NCBI GenBank assembly: GCA_903813345.2
Contig: CAIIXF020000004.1
Span: forward strand, 24,305,985 to 24,369,984
Source of the DNA: Owenia fusiformis
Taxonomy: Eukaryota; Annelida; Polychaeta; Sabellida; Oweniidae
Length of the DNA: 64,000 nucleotides
Reading direction: 5' to 3'
Positions 33,501-48,500 of the stretch are shown piece by piece; positions within the stretch are counted from its first letter, which is position 1, and each line of letters starts with the position of its first letter. Both the position numbers and the translations under genes were made by a program. The notes beneath the pieces are model-generated. The model made no database searches. It saw only the letters and a list, made by a program, of their open reading frames with translations, and was not told where the DNA came from.

Positions 33501-36500
33501 GGCAAAAAATATCTTAATCATTCTTTGAAAATTATGTCACATACAGTATGCTTTTTAGTAATCAATTTCTCTTCGCCTATATACATTTGCCTCGCCTCTA
33601 TACATTTACCTCACCTATATATAATGGAATCTGAAAACATCCCTGGCATATTAATTTGTAAAAACACGTGTTTTCTCCCAATAAGGATAATTATGTATTT
33701 CATTTATCTGGCAGAATTATAAGTATTCATTGTTTCCTAGAGCGGTCTGACCTGTACACATTTTCTCACTGAATATCCTGGGGCCGTTGGAAGTAGTCCG
33801 ATTAATTATCTGGAGTATGCGTACTATTTTAATCATATAGTTATTTTACAAGTGCAAGTACCTTATCAGATACCAGTAATCGGTTACATTGAAAACATAA
33901 GTGAAATAAGGTTGAATTGAACCAGATGATGGCATTTAATTATTTCGTTCAAATACTATCCACATACCTATGCTCTATGTTTAATACCAATGCAAGAATG
34001 TTATAAAATAGACGAAGCGAATCATGGCGTTAAAGGGACTATGTAACTTTCATTGGACTACGTTTTGTTAATTACAGTTTAAAGAACTGTCTTAAATTTT
34101 AAAAGTTATGTATTAAAGTAATTGAAGATTTAAGATTCGTTTGAATTTAAAAAGAGACGTCCAATTTTTCTACTTTACCCTGCTGGTCTTTAGCCAGGTG
34201 ATCTCCGAAGTCAAGGATTCAATTGATTCATGAAAATGTTTTTTGGCTTTTTGAAGATTGATCCAAATATTTCACACTCTTTATCCATTCTGCGCAATAA
34301 GGGCACCTAGAACAATAAAATTGACACTGAATTACTAAATTGTTTGTCCAATACAAACCAACACATATCAAACAAAGTACCTCCGATACATTGACAGGTT
34401 AAAGACTAAATTCAATAAATCACCTGTGACCCGAGCGGGTCAAACTTCTAATGATAACAAACGAGTGCATCTGTCACCAATATATCCAGAATTGAGGTTA
34501 ACATATGGATTTCACTCACCATTTATCCACCTGTCTACCCGTGTCTGCCGATTGATGATTTGATGAAGATCACAATCAATGATCATTAATAAAGACGGTC
34601 AATACAAAATGAAGAACACAACGCCACAAAACCTATAGGAAATACCTTTTTGAACTAAATTAAAATTATGTTTAGGTATTAGTAAAAACTATTTACAAGA
34701 AAAGAGCATTTTTGTACACTTTGATCATTAAAAACCTAAACATGTACATTTACGTTTATATTATATTCCATTGATTCATTTCTTTTATTGGTGCGTCATA
34801 TTTATGTGTCTTAATAGAACAGGTAAAAACTGGAAAAATCAAGAGTTAAGGAAGTGTTCTGGAGTATATCATTGATTGTCTTGCCAATCGCCCATTGACT
34901 GCATGTTTTTTGTAAATTTAAGGTGATGGTTTAATGTTTTTACAGGGACGTGTATTGTTTGTCTAAAATCTAGAACATCTGTATCAATGTATATAAATGT
35001 AGGTAAACGTTGTTAATCGAACTGAACCAGATGCCTAAATATTTAGACACATTCTTGGTGCACATGTGATCAAATAAGCACAAACAGGTGATTGTCCAAA
35101 GCACAGTCGGACTACCATTGCTGTCAGACTATGCTCTCTTTAAAGAAGCAAAATCAAATTAAATAAAACCAGGCCGGGTGACGCACTTATTTTCCGCTAC
35201 GTATCTGTATTAAATTAATATGACAAAATTATATATTATATATTTTCATTTTCAACAAAGTTGTTGTATACTCGTATTTGTGATTCATGTTTTCCTTAAT
35301 TTTGTTCAGGAAGTTATTCATTCCAGGTTAATGACATTAATCGTTCAAGTTGACATTAATAAATGCGCCAAAATTTCTAACATTCCTTTGAGTATAGCAT
35401 AAACAAAAATAAACTTGAAATAATTTAGTAAATAGTAATCATATCCTCATAAAAGGAGCTACAACTGCTGTTTGATGTAGTCACAGTATCAGTCACCCTA
35501 GTTTTTTTGTTTAAATTTTTAACCGACATCAATTTCTTTAGACTTCACTGAAGCGTTTGATAGGAGTCAGGGTTATCCTTTGAAATTTTTTTTATGAATG
35601 AACTGAGATAACGGTCGTACCGCCTACTCAAATATCAACAGTATAAAATAAGTTTGTCGTTAGTTAGATTTAATAATTCTGGAAACAGTGGAATTGACCA
35701 AAGGAAAGCCATTACGCAAGGTGACATTTTATGCAGTAGTTTGTTTACAATTGTTTTGTATTATTACAAATGCACTTAGAACACACTTTTAACTTGACGT
35801 TTCGAATTCATAAAAATCTGGATTAAATAATATTCGTGTATAAAATAGGTGATATATTACCTGCGTTATAAGGAAAAAATTTCTCAGTAAACAATAAATA
35901 TTTCAATAGAATAATGGTACTGACACACGATGAAGAGGATATGAGGAGAGACATACTTATTAAGGTAAAATACATTTTATTATGATTGTGTGATTTTCCA
36001 GGTAAATATTTTTATCCACGATTTATATTAGTATTGTATATTTCTCTGAGAGGGGTCCTTTTTGGTTGTTCTCAATTTTAATATGCTCTGCCGTCCATAT
36101 ATTTCTAATAGACAATGATCATGTTAGGGAAATAACCTGAATGTACTTTTCATTCCTCCGGCTGGTCACCCCAATGCAGCCACTAAAACCTTATATAACA
36201 TTGCACAATTGCTTCGATGCATGTATATGCATTGCTAAACAAAGCTTCACAATAATCGATACTACGTTGCTATGGTAACCAATATCTAAACAATATATAC
36301 ATACACCTGTTGCATGGCCTATATGGTATACCGCCATAATGTACGAATCAATACAATTTCTATAAATCATTTGAATTCGAAATTAAAAATGCTTATCGTT
36401 AATAACAAACACAACGGGGTTAGTAAGTGATTATTTCCGACTGTGCTTTAACGGTTGATTGAGTTATATTTAATAAAATTTACATCTGTCATGAGGGTGG

Positions 36501-39500
36501 GTTGTATATCATGTCGATGTATGTTGCATACTGTCTGCTGTTGAGGAAATAGTATGCTCTACACGGACTTTATGAATCATCATATGGATTAAGTTTTTCA
36601 AGTCTAGAGATTATTTGATATGATATAAAATATATGTGCATACAATGGATGACGTAAGTATTGTTTTATTTAAATTATATTTATAAAAAGTATTCATAAA
36701 GTATAGGGAAGTTAGAAGTTAGAATGAGACAAGGATGCATATATCACTGAAGGTCATACAGTCGTGTCTGGACTCAATAAGGGAATATCACCAAACGAAA
36801 CTAAATGGATTTAAAGTATAATTTGTATCATAAATGATGAAATCGTGGTGCATCTTTGATATTCACATGGATATGTGACTTCACCATATGTGCAAAACGT
36901 AAAATGTTACAATTAAAAAATATTATTCGATAACTTAAGTTAATATCTGCAAGAGTTCATAATTTATTGCAATTTGACCGATTTTTATACTAATGATTAA
37001 TAGTGTTTGATTTGCTCTTTGCTACACTATACAGAGAGCTGGAATGTAAGCATCTGTACACGGGTTTATTTCAAAATGATTAGTTAGACTAGTATTGAAT
37101 GGGAATGAGTAGTCCTTTTGGTACATCTGGTCCCTTGACCCCCATCCCCTATCTACATCAGTTGAGGTGTGTGTGGGTCACAGGGGCTCTAACCAAGAAG
37201 TATTTAAAGTTATAGTTAACATATCCAAATAATTATGTTCCCTTACGAAATATTCTTATAAAATACAAATGAAGTGTAACAGTTGACGTAGCAAAAGAAA
37301 ATGAGAAATAGACTTAACGTGGCAGATACTTATAGACAATAGATAGAATTAAATAATTTCATCCAATTACTAATCCAAATTGAGTTCTATGTCAGCCTGA
37401 TCTTTATGTGAGATACAATTATTCATGCATTCTATAATCAATACTATATGCATACCAAGTTAATAATTTGCAAAACAGCTTTCAAGTAAAATTTTGCCGT
37501 ACTTGACTCTTTGTAATTTATATCCATTGATTTGCATGGACTCCTCGTTATGTATGCAAATGGCATAACCCTTTAGATAACACACACATGAGAGAAATTC
37601 CACGTTGGTCATTTGTTAAAATGAAAAATAAGACAAAATGAGAGGAATCAACGAGAAATTAAATGATCTGCCATTTAGTTTTCACTTTAATTGAATAGAA
37701 ATGACAAAACATAATGTAGTTTTGTTACTTTTCAAAGAGAAGGGCGTTATATCGGTATGGCAAAATCAAAGATTAAAGCAAGGTACACGAGGCCAAAGGC
37801 TTGAAATATTACCATAAAGAATATTCTTTATGGCGTTTACCTATGCACTTTGATCTTGTTCAAGTGAAATTCACTTTTATGTTAATCGTTCTTTTTTAAG
37901 ATTCAAAAATATGTAAAATTAGAAAGTATTTCTAGAAATATTTTAAAGTAAAATGTTAACTTTTGGGGAAAACCTTTTTATATACGTGATTAATAAAGTC
38001 AGTTATGTTGAAAACGATCTACATTTACAGCATTTCTTGCATGGATATCACTAAACCACGCCACCTGCTTTGCATTTATTATACCGGTTGCTGAATTTGA
38101 AAACGACAATACAAATAAAGGACTGACTTAATATTAAAAATGCTTAACTCAAGTGGACTTTAACTTATATTAATTCGACGACCCACATATTAAAACATAT
38201 GGGTGGCGCAATTACTATAATCCAGTGACAATAAATTACAATATAAAAGTCTCTACTTTACTAAGCACATACTCAAAGCTTAACATCAATGGTATTTAAA
38301 ATGTATGTTATCTTGAGTTATTTCACATGTACATATAAGATACTGTGCTGATTTTTTCTCACCTTGGTTTCTTATTTGAAGTGATTAGCGTGGATTAACA
38401 AGATTAAAGGAATGTCTTCACAACAAACCGTTTACAACCCGTTAGAAGGATTTAGATGTGCTTACCACATGGACCTACCAGCTTATTTGGTTAGTTTTAT
38501 GGTTGTAATTTGGTATGTGTATGAATATATTAGCTTATTTGGTTAGCTTTATGTTGTGATTTGGGATGTGCATGGATGTATTCAGTTAGTTCTATGGTTG
38601 TAATTTGGTATGTGTATGGATATATTAGCTTATTTGGTTAGCTCTATGTTGTGATTTGGGATGTGCATGGATGTATTCAGTTAGTTCTATGGTTGTAATT
38701 TAGTATGTGTATGGATATATAGCTTATTTGGTTAGCTTTATGTTGTGATTTGGTATGTGCATAGATGTATTCAGTTTGTTTTATGGTTGTAATTTGGTAT
38801 GTGTGTGGATATATTAGCTTATTTGGTTGGCTTCATGTTGTGATTTGGTATGTGCATGGATGTATTCAGTTAGTTTTATGGTTGTAATTTGGTATGTGTG
38901 TGGATATATTAGCTTATTTGGTTAGCTTCATGTTGTGATTTGGTATGTGCATGGATGTATTCTGTTAGTTTTATGGTTGTAATTTGGTATGTGTATGGAT
39001 GAAGTAGCTTATTTGATTAGCTTTATGTTGTGATTTTGTATATGTATGGATATATTAGGTTAGTTTTATATTGTAATTTGGTATGTGCATGGATGCATTT
39101 TTTCTTATCTTATTTGGTTAGGTTTATATTGTGATTTGGTATGGGCATTGACGTATTTGCTTATTTGGTTAGCTTTATGTTGTAACTTGGTATGTGCATG
39201 GATGTATTCAGTCAGTTTTATGGTTGTAATTTGGTATGTGTATGGATATATTAGCTTATTTGGTTAGCTACATGTTTTGATTTTGCATGTGTATGGATGT
39301 ATTCGGTTAGTTTTATATTGTGATTGGGTTGTGCATGGATGTATTTTTTCTTATTTGGTTAGCTTCATGTTGTGATTTGGTATATGTATGGGTGTATTAG
39401 CTTATTTGGTTAGTTTCATGTTGTGATTTGGCATATGCATGGTGTTTTCAGTTAGTTTTATATTGTAATTTGGTATGTGCATGGATGTATTTGCTTATTT

Positions 39501-42500
39501 TGTTAGTTTTATGATGTGATTTTGCATATTGTGTTGATGTATTTTCTTATTTGGTTGGTTTTATATTATGATTTGGTATATGCATGGATGTATTTTCTTA
39601 TTTGGTTATATTTTGATTTGGTACGTGCATGGATGTATTAGCTTATTTGGTGAGTTTTATGCTGTGCTTTGGTATGTGTGTCGATTCATTCGCTTATTTG
39701 TTTGGTTTTATGTTGTAATTTGGTCAACTTTATTAATCTGATTGGATAGATGTCTATTGTGATTTGGTATATGTGTGGGTACATTTGTTATACGTTGTGA
39801 TTTGGTATCTGTGTTGATAATTTGTTTTACAATTTGATTTGGAATCTGTGTGGATACATTAATACATTTTTGTTTTACGTTGTGATTTGGAATCTCTGTG
39901 GATACATTTGTTTTGCCTTTAAATGATTTGGTAATTGTGTGGGTACATTTATTTGACGTTGTGATTTGGAATCTGTGTGGATGCATTTATTTTACGTTGT
40001 GATTTGGTTTCGCATATGCATTGTTTTAAAAGTATGCTGCAATATATGTATTTATATGTGTTTATAAATGATATTACTTTGCTCTGGTTTCTATTTTCTG
40101 TTTTCCCCATTGGCAAACTGCAAAATGTTACACTGTAAAACTAATGCATCGAACAATACTATATTATAAGATTATGAATTTTATGATTTTAATTCATTAA
40201 TATAAATATATATTCTAATTACACGTGTGGCCTTATGTCAGTATCGGTATTTTTGGAACGCCCTTTCGAACTTCCTTTTTATAGTAATACATTCATATTG
40301 TAGTTAACCCCTTGGTCACATTGCTATGCGTACTCAGTACTGTATATGATAGATTGCTCAAAGTCCAAGATGTAGGTGGGATGTATGTCTTAATTTTATG
40401 TTGATGTTGTTTGGTTTTAACCGTGGTTACCTGGGTTTCAGAGTAGCATCGATTTCATTAGAGATCTACTTATATCAGTGACTCATCGTATTGACCAATG
40501 ATTTAATTGAAAGGTACTGTACGATGTCGATGGTTATAAATTTGAGTATCTCTCGATTTTTTGTATTCGTAAATTGAAACATAGCAACAAAATAATTCTA
40601 GTTCCAATGAGCGCAAAAATGTAGATGGAGAACTTACCGCAAGGTTAATTTCACTTATAAAACTATATACCTACTTGTCAAATGCATGTATCTACTCCAC
40701 GCCTATGGGCTCTTTAAATATTTTGACAAGTACATTCGCTCGACCTTGTTTTATTTTTACCCTGCCATCTACTATTATTAGAATTAGGATCTACTACATG
40801 AACTGTGTATTTTTGCTTTTAAAACAATATGATGTGATATCGAAAAAGCATTTGAATGAACGTGGTGATTTTAAAAGTTGGAACTATCGCGGTTATTGTA
40901 TTGTCAATTTTCACCGATACCTAAGTCTCCCCTTCATCTCACTGTAAAGTTCATATTTGTCATTAAAATGCATTTTAAAATGATCGCAATAACAAATTCA
41001 TTTTCGTTTTTGAAGTTTTCTCAAGAAAAGGAATCGCCGATGGTACAAATGTCATAAGAAAAGCAATACGTCATTTGAGGATGAATTCCTTAGAGTTATA
41101 CCTCGCGTTATTTGGCATTTATTACTCTAAATGTCGACTATATGCTATAATTTGTTTACATTGAAATCCAACAATGGCGACTTTTATTCCAATCCAGTCA
41201 TATAATGCTAAATACATCAATGATTGTTCACTTTCTGAACAGAACTCGGAGACGTTGAGCTAATACTATACGCAGTATCTTATAATAAATTCATGTAATG
41301 GCTGACGATACCACCTTTAATACTTGTATTAAAATGGATTTAATGAAATACCCGGATGATACTAACAATGTAAGTGAAGCATTCAAACTTACAAACCTCT
41401 TTATAAGTTTTTTAACATGTAATGTTGTGGAATTGGATTGTGTTAATGGTTTCGGGATTGTGGGGAAGAGTCGTTAGACAAGGTTTCCTTGTAGCCCATT
41501 ATTTGTTTTCTTATGACTGGTTGTTCTGTATTTAGTTTTCTTCACTTTGGTTTTAACACTGTCTGAACTTTCACTTTTGGTAGTTGTATTTACATATTTA
41601 ATTGCCATCAATTATACGGATGACCAGTACATCAGAAGGTTTATGAATTATCACACGTTTAAAAACAACGAATTTAATAATGACGTACAACGTAAAAAGC
41701 TTATTTTGATGGATGTATCTTTTAACATACATATTGTATTAATATTGTTTTGGTATTCACCTGCGACCAAAGGCATACATGTGATAAATTGATTCCCTCA
41801 AGCCCGTTTTGCTATTTCTAAAATTTTGAAATCTTGATATATTTCATTGATGATATGATTTCCTTTCTCTAAAAGAGCTGTAGTTGCCTCTGTCCCCCAG
41901 AGTATATTTTCAGAATATCATAGGTACAACATCATCAGGCCCATGGCCGGGGGGGGGTCGATGGGTTCGAGCAAACCCCCCCCCCCTGGCCAAAAAACTT
42001 TCAAAACCATGCAGTTTTTCACCATTCTGAGCACTTTTAAAGTGATTTTGGCCATTTTTGGACCACAATTGTCACAAGTGAACCCCCTGGAATTTTTCAA
42101 AAAGTTAACCCCTCATTGGCAAATCCTGGCTACGGGCCTGGTCATAACATAACAGTTTCAATTAACATGAAACAAAATAAAAGTTGTTACTACATAATAT
42201 CCCGGTGGACATGTGACACGTAACATTTTACACACAAAAACATTGAACTATTTTGGGCTAAACAGTTATGTAATCATATTATAATATAGAATATTACATG
42301 CACTCTAAATATAGTCAGTTATACATACATACATGTTCTGTACACGCATATTACTATCAGCTTAATTTTGCATCTACACATTGCAAATGTGTAGATTAAA
42401 AACAATTAAAAATATAGTATTGACACGTGAACTTTATATTAAGCCTGTAAATTACAGGGATCATTTGATCTAAATACAATAAACAAAATCAATAATATGT

Positions 42501-45500
42501 AGTCATCATACGATTAAGACATAATTGAAAATGCAAAATAGAGTAAAAGAGAGTGAAATCAGAAAGGAATAAAATAATCATTCATGGTGTTAAAACCCTT
42601 TATTGTATTAAGAAATGCTTAAAAACAAGGGAATGCAAAGACAATTAAACTGTGAGTGAAATAATATGGACGGATAAAGCTAATAGGCTATGGTATCCAT
42701 GCAGTCGACCTTAACAATATTAACCACCTGATTGACCTAATCTGTTAAGTACATGTATTAATAGAGCACAACTGGATAATTGACAATTAACATTAAACAT
42801 TGTTTTTATCTACATGTTAAGAGCACTTTAGTCAAAACAAGGAAAATACTTCAGTCGATGTGATTTGAAAAACACATGATTTAGATGTTAAAATAAGGAA
42901 AATATTTCACAGGAGCATAATTTACCGTTAATGACATAGTAAAGGTTAATAACAGGGTAAATGAAAGAGGAGGGTTTTTGATAAATTTCTTAGGTACTAT
43001 GATGGCGTTTCCACGATGCACGAGGGTGAGTGAGTCTGATATAAAAAACAAATTTGATATATTGAGAACATAAAGCATTGCGTATACACCTTAAATCTCA
43101 GGTAGAACGAGATTCACCTCGTGAGAATAAAATGTTTGTTTTGGTTTTGAGAAAAAAACGTAAATATAAAATTTGTTGAATGACATTGTTATGACTGAGA
43201 ATAAATAAACAACGTAAGTGATGGGCGTGTTAGAATTGGAATACAAGTAAACACACCTTTTAAATAAAGAAAAAATAAAAACAAACAACTAAAACATGGT
43301 ATAATGTATGGTATGTGTCATTTCACAGTATATTAATTAGATATCATAATGTAAATATGCTTTTTTAGTAAAACATCTTAATCCTTTGAACAAAAGTAAC
43401 GTAAACATGTATGAGGTTGTGTTAAAGATCTAAATCTTTTCAACACTGTGTAAACATTTGTGTTTTCCAGAATGCCTCCAACCGTTACAACTACACGTCC
43501 ACTCCCAATGGACTAACAAATGGAGATGGTCCTTTAGTGAGGGAATCCTATGTTAAAGACATAAAGAAGACCATTGATTATGAGGTGAATATAACTTGAC
43601 ATTAGGGCATTTGGGATTTTTATGGCACAACCAAAAGTGGTGACATATTGTTATAATCGTTTTCGTTTCATGGACGTTGTTTGACGTTCGGGAATAAGTG
43701 TTTGGCGGTCAGCGTCTGCAAAAAATGGCAGGTGGTGATATTTGAAGGTTAATGCCTTGTTTCCATGATATGAAAAATGAAGAGAGAATATGACCTCGTA
43801 TGATACAAGATAAATAGGGTAAAATATGTTTATACTGACCAGTGGTTTCAACCGGTCTAATAAGTATGTTATGGGTATGTTATTAGGATTATTGATACAT
43901 CCAAAGCTTTTGACAGTAACTGAAAAATACATTATGTCAGAGCTCGATCAATTATTTCATGATGCATATTCTATACGTTTCTGTATGTTTTAGGGTTTTA
44001 TTTGAAATACATGTATCATACCTCAGAAAGCCTCATTTAAGGGTTCTCGTAATGTAAATGGTGTGATTCAAAGACGGTAAATACGCCGTTCAATATTTGG
44101 TAGTATCTCATACTTGAGTGGGTTTGGGGTAGATATCACCCGGGAATATATTTCGTATCTGAGGAGCGGGCAGGATATATTGTATATGTCCCGCTCCAGG
44201 CCAAATGCGGGCAGATATAATATATCCATCCCGCTCCCGGGAATTTTTCAAAAGTTTAAATATCAAAAGTTTTAATTTTTTAATTAAATTTTTTAAGTTT
44301 AAATGTTACAATTTCATTGTATTGAACAAAAAGAATATTACGAAAATGTTAAATACAAATATCTTGTCATTTGAAAAAGGTGGAAAAGGTTATATCTACC
44401 CTAAACCCACTCAAGTATGAGATACACCAGTTATGCACGGTCGGTTTGGATACATGGAATATCCCTTGGGATAAACAATACATCTTCCCTCGGTCCCTTC
44501 GGTCCCTCGGGAAGATATATTGTATATCCCTCGGGATATTTCCTGTATCCAAAACCTCCCAGTGCATAACCCCTATATATCCAAGAGTTAATGGCATACC
44601 CTCCTCCTCACGGTATAACTATGATCAGACAAGCAGGAATGCTGTCTACAACCAATCTATGCTCTTTTGGTAAAAAGAAATCGAGCCCCAAATATAACAC
44701 ATTGTGATGTAATGCAAGGAGAAACAAAGTTGAATGTTCCTTCCCCCATCACCCTGGCATAAAGAAACTTGAATATCCAAATTATCACCGAAATATGATC
44801 TGACACACATAAAAACAATGTCGAACATATACTTATTAAAATAGCTCTGGGATATTTAATAATTATAGATTCACAACACTCAAGAACCCAGATCATATGC
44901 CAGAACATCGTGATAGAATGACACACTTACATTCAAATCATTTTTACAAGTTGAGATACTTGAATAATTTCATAAACTACGATTGGAATCATGTTAGACA
45001 AGAAGTATGTGCTTCATTGCAATCATTAACATTATGTTTTACCTGGCATGGAAAATAATGCTTTGATTCTGTGAACAACATCATTGAGAATTGTAAACGA
45101 CTACTTCAATGTTACCACGATTATCATGTTAATCAATAACTGACAATATTTTGTAATAATAATGTTACCATAGCGACCTTATAGTCTGTATTCTTATCAC
45201 TACTATATATTTTATCACTGATCATAGTGAACGTCAGTGCAAAGTTCAATTAGGTTTCATTAAAATGAAGGTGTAAAATACAACCCGTTCCTTAGATTAA
45301 AAATAGATGTTAACATTGTTTCCTTGTTATGCAAGACCAAGTAGTTTCTATTTTAGAGTGATCGCAATGAATTATCTCACAGTTGTAAATCATGTTGATT
45401 TTAATATGGTATTTATGAGCTTTGCTTATGACATAATAACATTTAGTGTATATTTTTGAAGGGACAAAACATACAGATCAAGGTGCTTTATTAGCATTTA

Positions 45501-48500
45501 GCATGTAGGTGGTATTGACTTAATCAAAACGTTGTCATTGTTGAGAAAGGTTTCTTTAAGAGACAGTGAATTACATCTTTAAAACTTTAAACATGGTAAG
45601 TAGAGAGTATTCAATATTTTGAATGTGGGCACATTGATATATATACAAGGTGTTCCATCGTTGTAATAGTTAAGAATTGATGCTTAGTGCTGAAATGATT
45701 CCATCAAAGATTATAATTAACTTTACGTTAATTTTTTGTTCGTATAATAATCAAACTAATATATTCTTTCAGAACAATGTCGATGCCAATCAATATGCAG
45801 TCCCAAATGGACCATCTGCACATTGGGCACATTATCCATTTCACGTAAGTGTTTGGCAAGTCTGTTATCCTTTTGCTATTTTATTTTCATCATTTGTATG
45901 TGTATTGTCCTATTTTGCTATTGTAGTTTAAGCATTTGTTTCACTTCATGCATTGTTATATTTTGGATTACATTCTATGCACCATTTTAATTAAACGTGA
46001 AACTATTTGCTAACTTTCTTTCAAGCTTATCTAGACACTGTAAAAATCGTTGATGCATTTGGAATAGATAAATATGTAGCAGCGAGATTTATGCAATTTC
46101 TGAATAACTCATGAATATTTCCTTGACTGGTATTAGTCTTAATTTTCTGTATGACACAAATTTTATATTCATAAAATTGTAATGTGAATGTATGTGTTGG
46201 AATGTACAGCTTGAATATACAATATAAAAACAGATAAAGATGGACCTGATATGGATGATAGTGTGTACTATCTGTGTTCTACATATGCTCCTTATTCATT
46301 GATAAAAACGTAACACATATGATAACATTAATCAAACTTGCAAAAATGCAGTTATCTGCTTATCAATAAAAGTAACATTGAATTTAACCACATTACATTA
46401 CTGAACGTTATTTTACATTACATTACTGAACGTTATTTTACATTACATTACTGCACAATTACATTACTTCACAATACATTACTGTATATTCCATTACAGG
46501 TTACTACAACAAGGCCTCTTGAGGACAAAGATAAAATCCCTGACATTGCCAACTTAGAAAGTCTACTGAATGTGAGTAGATATTAAAAATGGAAAGCATT
46601 ATTGAATGCGCATTGGGATTCAATAGGATTGATTTTGAAAATGACAGTCATACAATTAATTAATTAAGGATTGAATGCCTATCCAGTACCTTTAAGAAAA
46701 TACACATAGAAGGAAATCAAAGTTTTGAAAGGATTGTAACTTTGGGATTTACACATGAATAAACCTAAACTGGAATCAAATACAGATTAAGATTCTAGTG
46801 TATGTATAAAAGAGGATACGATTGCTGTACATAAAAAAATGTTAAAAATTTCATTTCAGAATCTATCCACAGAATTTGACAAGAGGGCAGTAGACCTCAG
46901 TAAAGATGATGGTATATTTAGAAATCAGAGCTCTTCAATCTCATCACTGTCTTCCTCTGTACAGGAGAGTATTCTTGGGACCAAGGCAAACTGGTCCTGG
47001 ATTGCAAATATGGTCAAATGTATGGATGTTCATTTGTATAATGCTGCAGCTTACCACCAGGTAAACAAATCAAAATTAGAAAATATAGAAATCAAATATT
47101 TCAAAAGCAATAATAAAGACATGCTGAAATGGGTTATACAGCTTAAGAAAGCTGAACAAAAACACATTTTAACTTTCCCCATTTTGATTACCCATCCTAT
47201 ATTAATATATAGGATTTCTTTCTTCGAGATAAACTGTCTCTAATATTAATCAGAAAGTACTATTTGTTTTACCTTTGTTATATCCATGACATATAGGTTC
47301 CTCTTCTTCCCATATAGGTTCCTTGTCATATGATCTTTATGTTGTATGTAGAGGACCTCCTTATTTTTCTCTCATGTATCTGATATTGGCACAATGCAGA
47401 TTTACAATTTCCTCTGTTTTATTGTCTGAAATATAAGATAATGTTTAGTTCCCCTTGATGTTATGTGTAATGTACCAAACTATGAAGCTCCCACCGCTGC
47501 CACCATGTGAAGTAATAATAAAATAAATAGTAGTTGACAGTTGTTGTAATAAATGCTCTCTTCTTTATATGTATATGTACTGGTTTGAATTTTCACATTG
47601 TATATTGTTTTGCAATTGTCTAGTTCAACAATGAAATGCATGAATATAAAGAATAACCTTCATGACAAACAACATTTTGCTTGTTCTAGTTCAACAATGA
47701 AATCCAGGAGTATGAAAATAACCTACATGACAAACATTTTGCTTGTTCTAGTTCAACAATGAAATCCAGGAGTATGAAAATAACCTTCATGACAAACATT
47801 TTGCTTGTTCTAGTTCAACAATGAAATCCAGGAGTATGAAAACAACCTACATGACAAACTTACAAAGCTTGCTCAGGTGTTTGATAAAGAAGAACTAGAA
47901 GATGACAGGAAAAGTGCCAACAAAATAATTGCAGAGTTAAAGGTAAGGAATTTCCATGAACTAAATAATGTCAGCTTGCTTTTAAAATGGAGACATACAG
48001 TGTATATGTAAGTATGCACCTCTTATGTCAAGATGTGAAACATTAATTTGATGGACTTATCATAAAAACTGTGACATACTTCCATTTAGCAAAATAATGT
48101 GGTGATCTATCTCTATATCTTATAACAGGTTCTGTATGAATGAAATGTCACTTGGTGTTATGGTGATAATGGAACTTGAATGATGTAGGGATGGGGGTAT
48201 TCAACTTTATTTATTTTCACTTACGATTGTGGTTTGTGATAGTTGGGATTTTTTTGCTTATGACAGGTAAACACTTCTTGCTGGGTTCTGTAACAATTTT
48301 TAGCCATTTTCCTTTGGCACTTGGGAGTACATATCAATTTGTTTAACTCTGCTATTATATTATATGCTAGACAATTCCTTTATAGGATGCACACACAGTC
48401 TACCTAACATGGAGAGAGCGTGGCTATCACATGATGGAAAGATGTAGAGATTTGGTCCCAGTTAATAAGAGAACAGAACCTGTAGAGGCCCCACTACCAG

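Larger units (their letters stand above)
31452..38411. other. Probable plakin 5' intron sequence with no strong feature outside the candidate first exons
   Basis: Apart from candidate exons 1b-1d and the X-box-like word at 36266, no exon, repeat array or transposon end was recognised on either strand. Confidence 0.45.

Noticed and set aside
39085-39986. Frames with repeated words (LIWLALCCNLV; TEIPNHNVKQK)
   Set aside because: Translations of the minisatellite, not genes.
41547-41792. Hydrophobic 81-codon frame just after exon 1f
   Set aside because: No domain, no good splice sites in phase, and composition like the surrounding intron.
44580-44673. Segment reading SSSRYNYDQTSRNAVYNQSM, similar in style to common exon 2 (NASNRYNYTS)
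   Set aside because: The only nearby donor would leave phase 2, which does not fit common exon 3 (phase 0), and the match is only four residues (RYNY).
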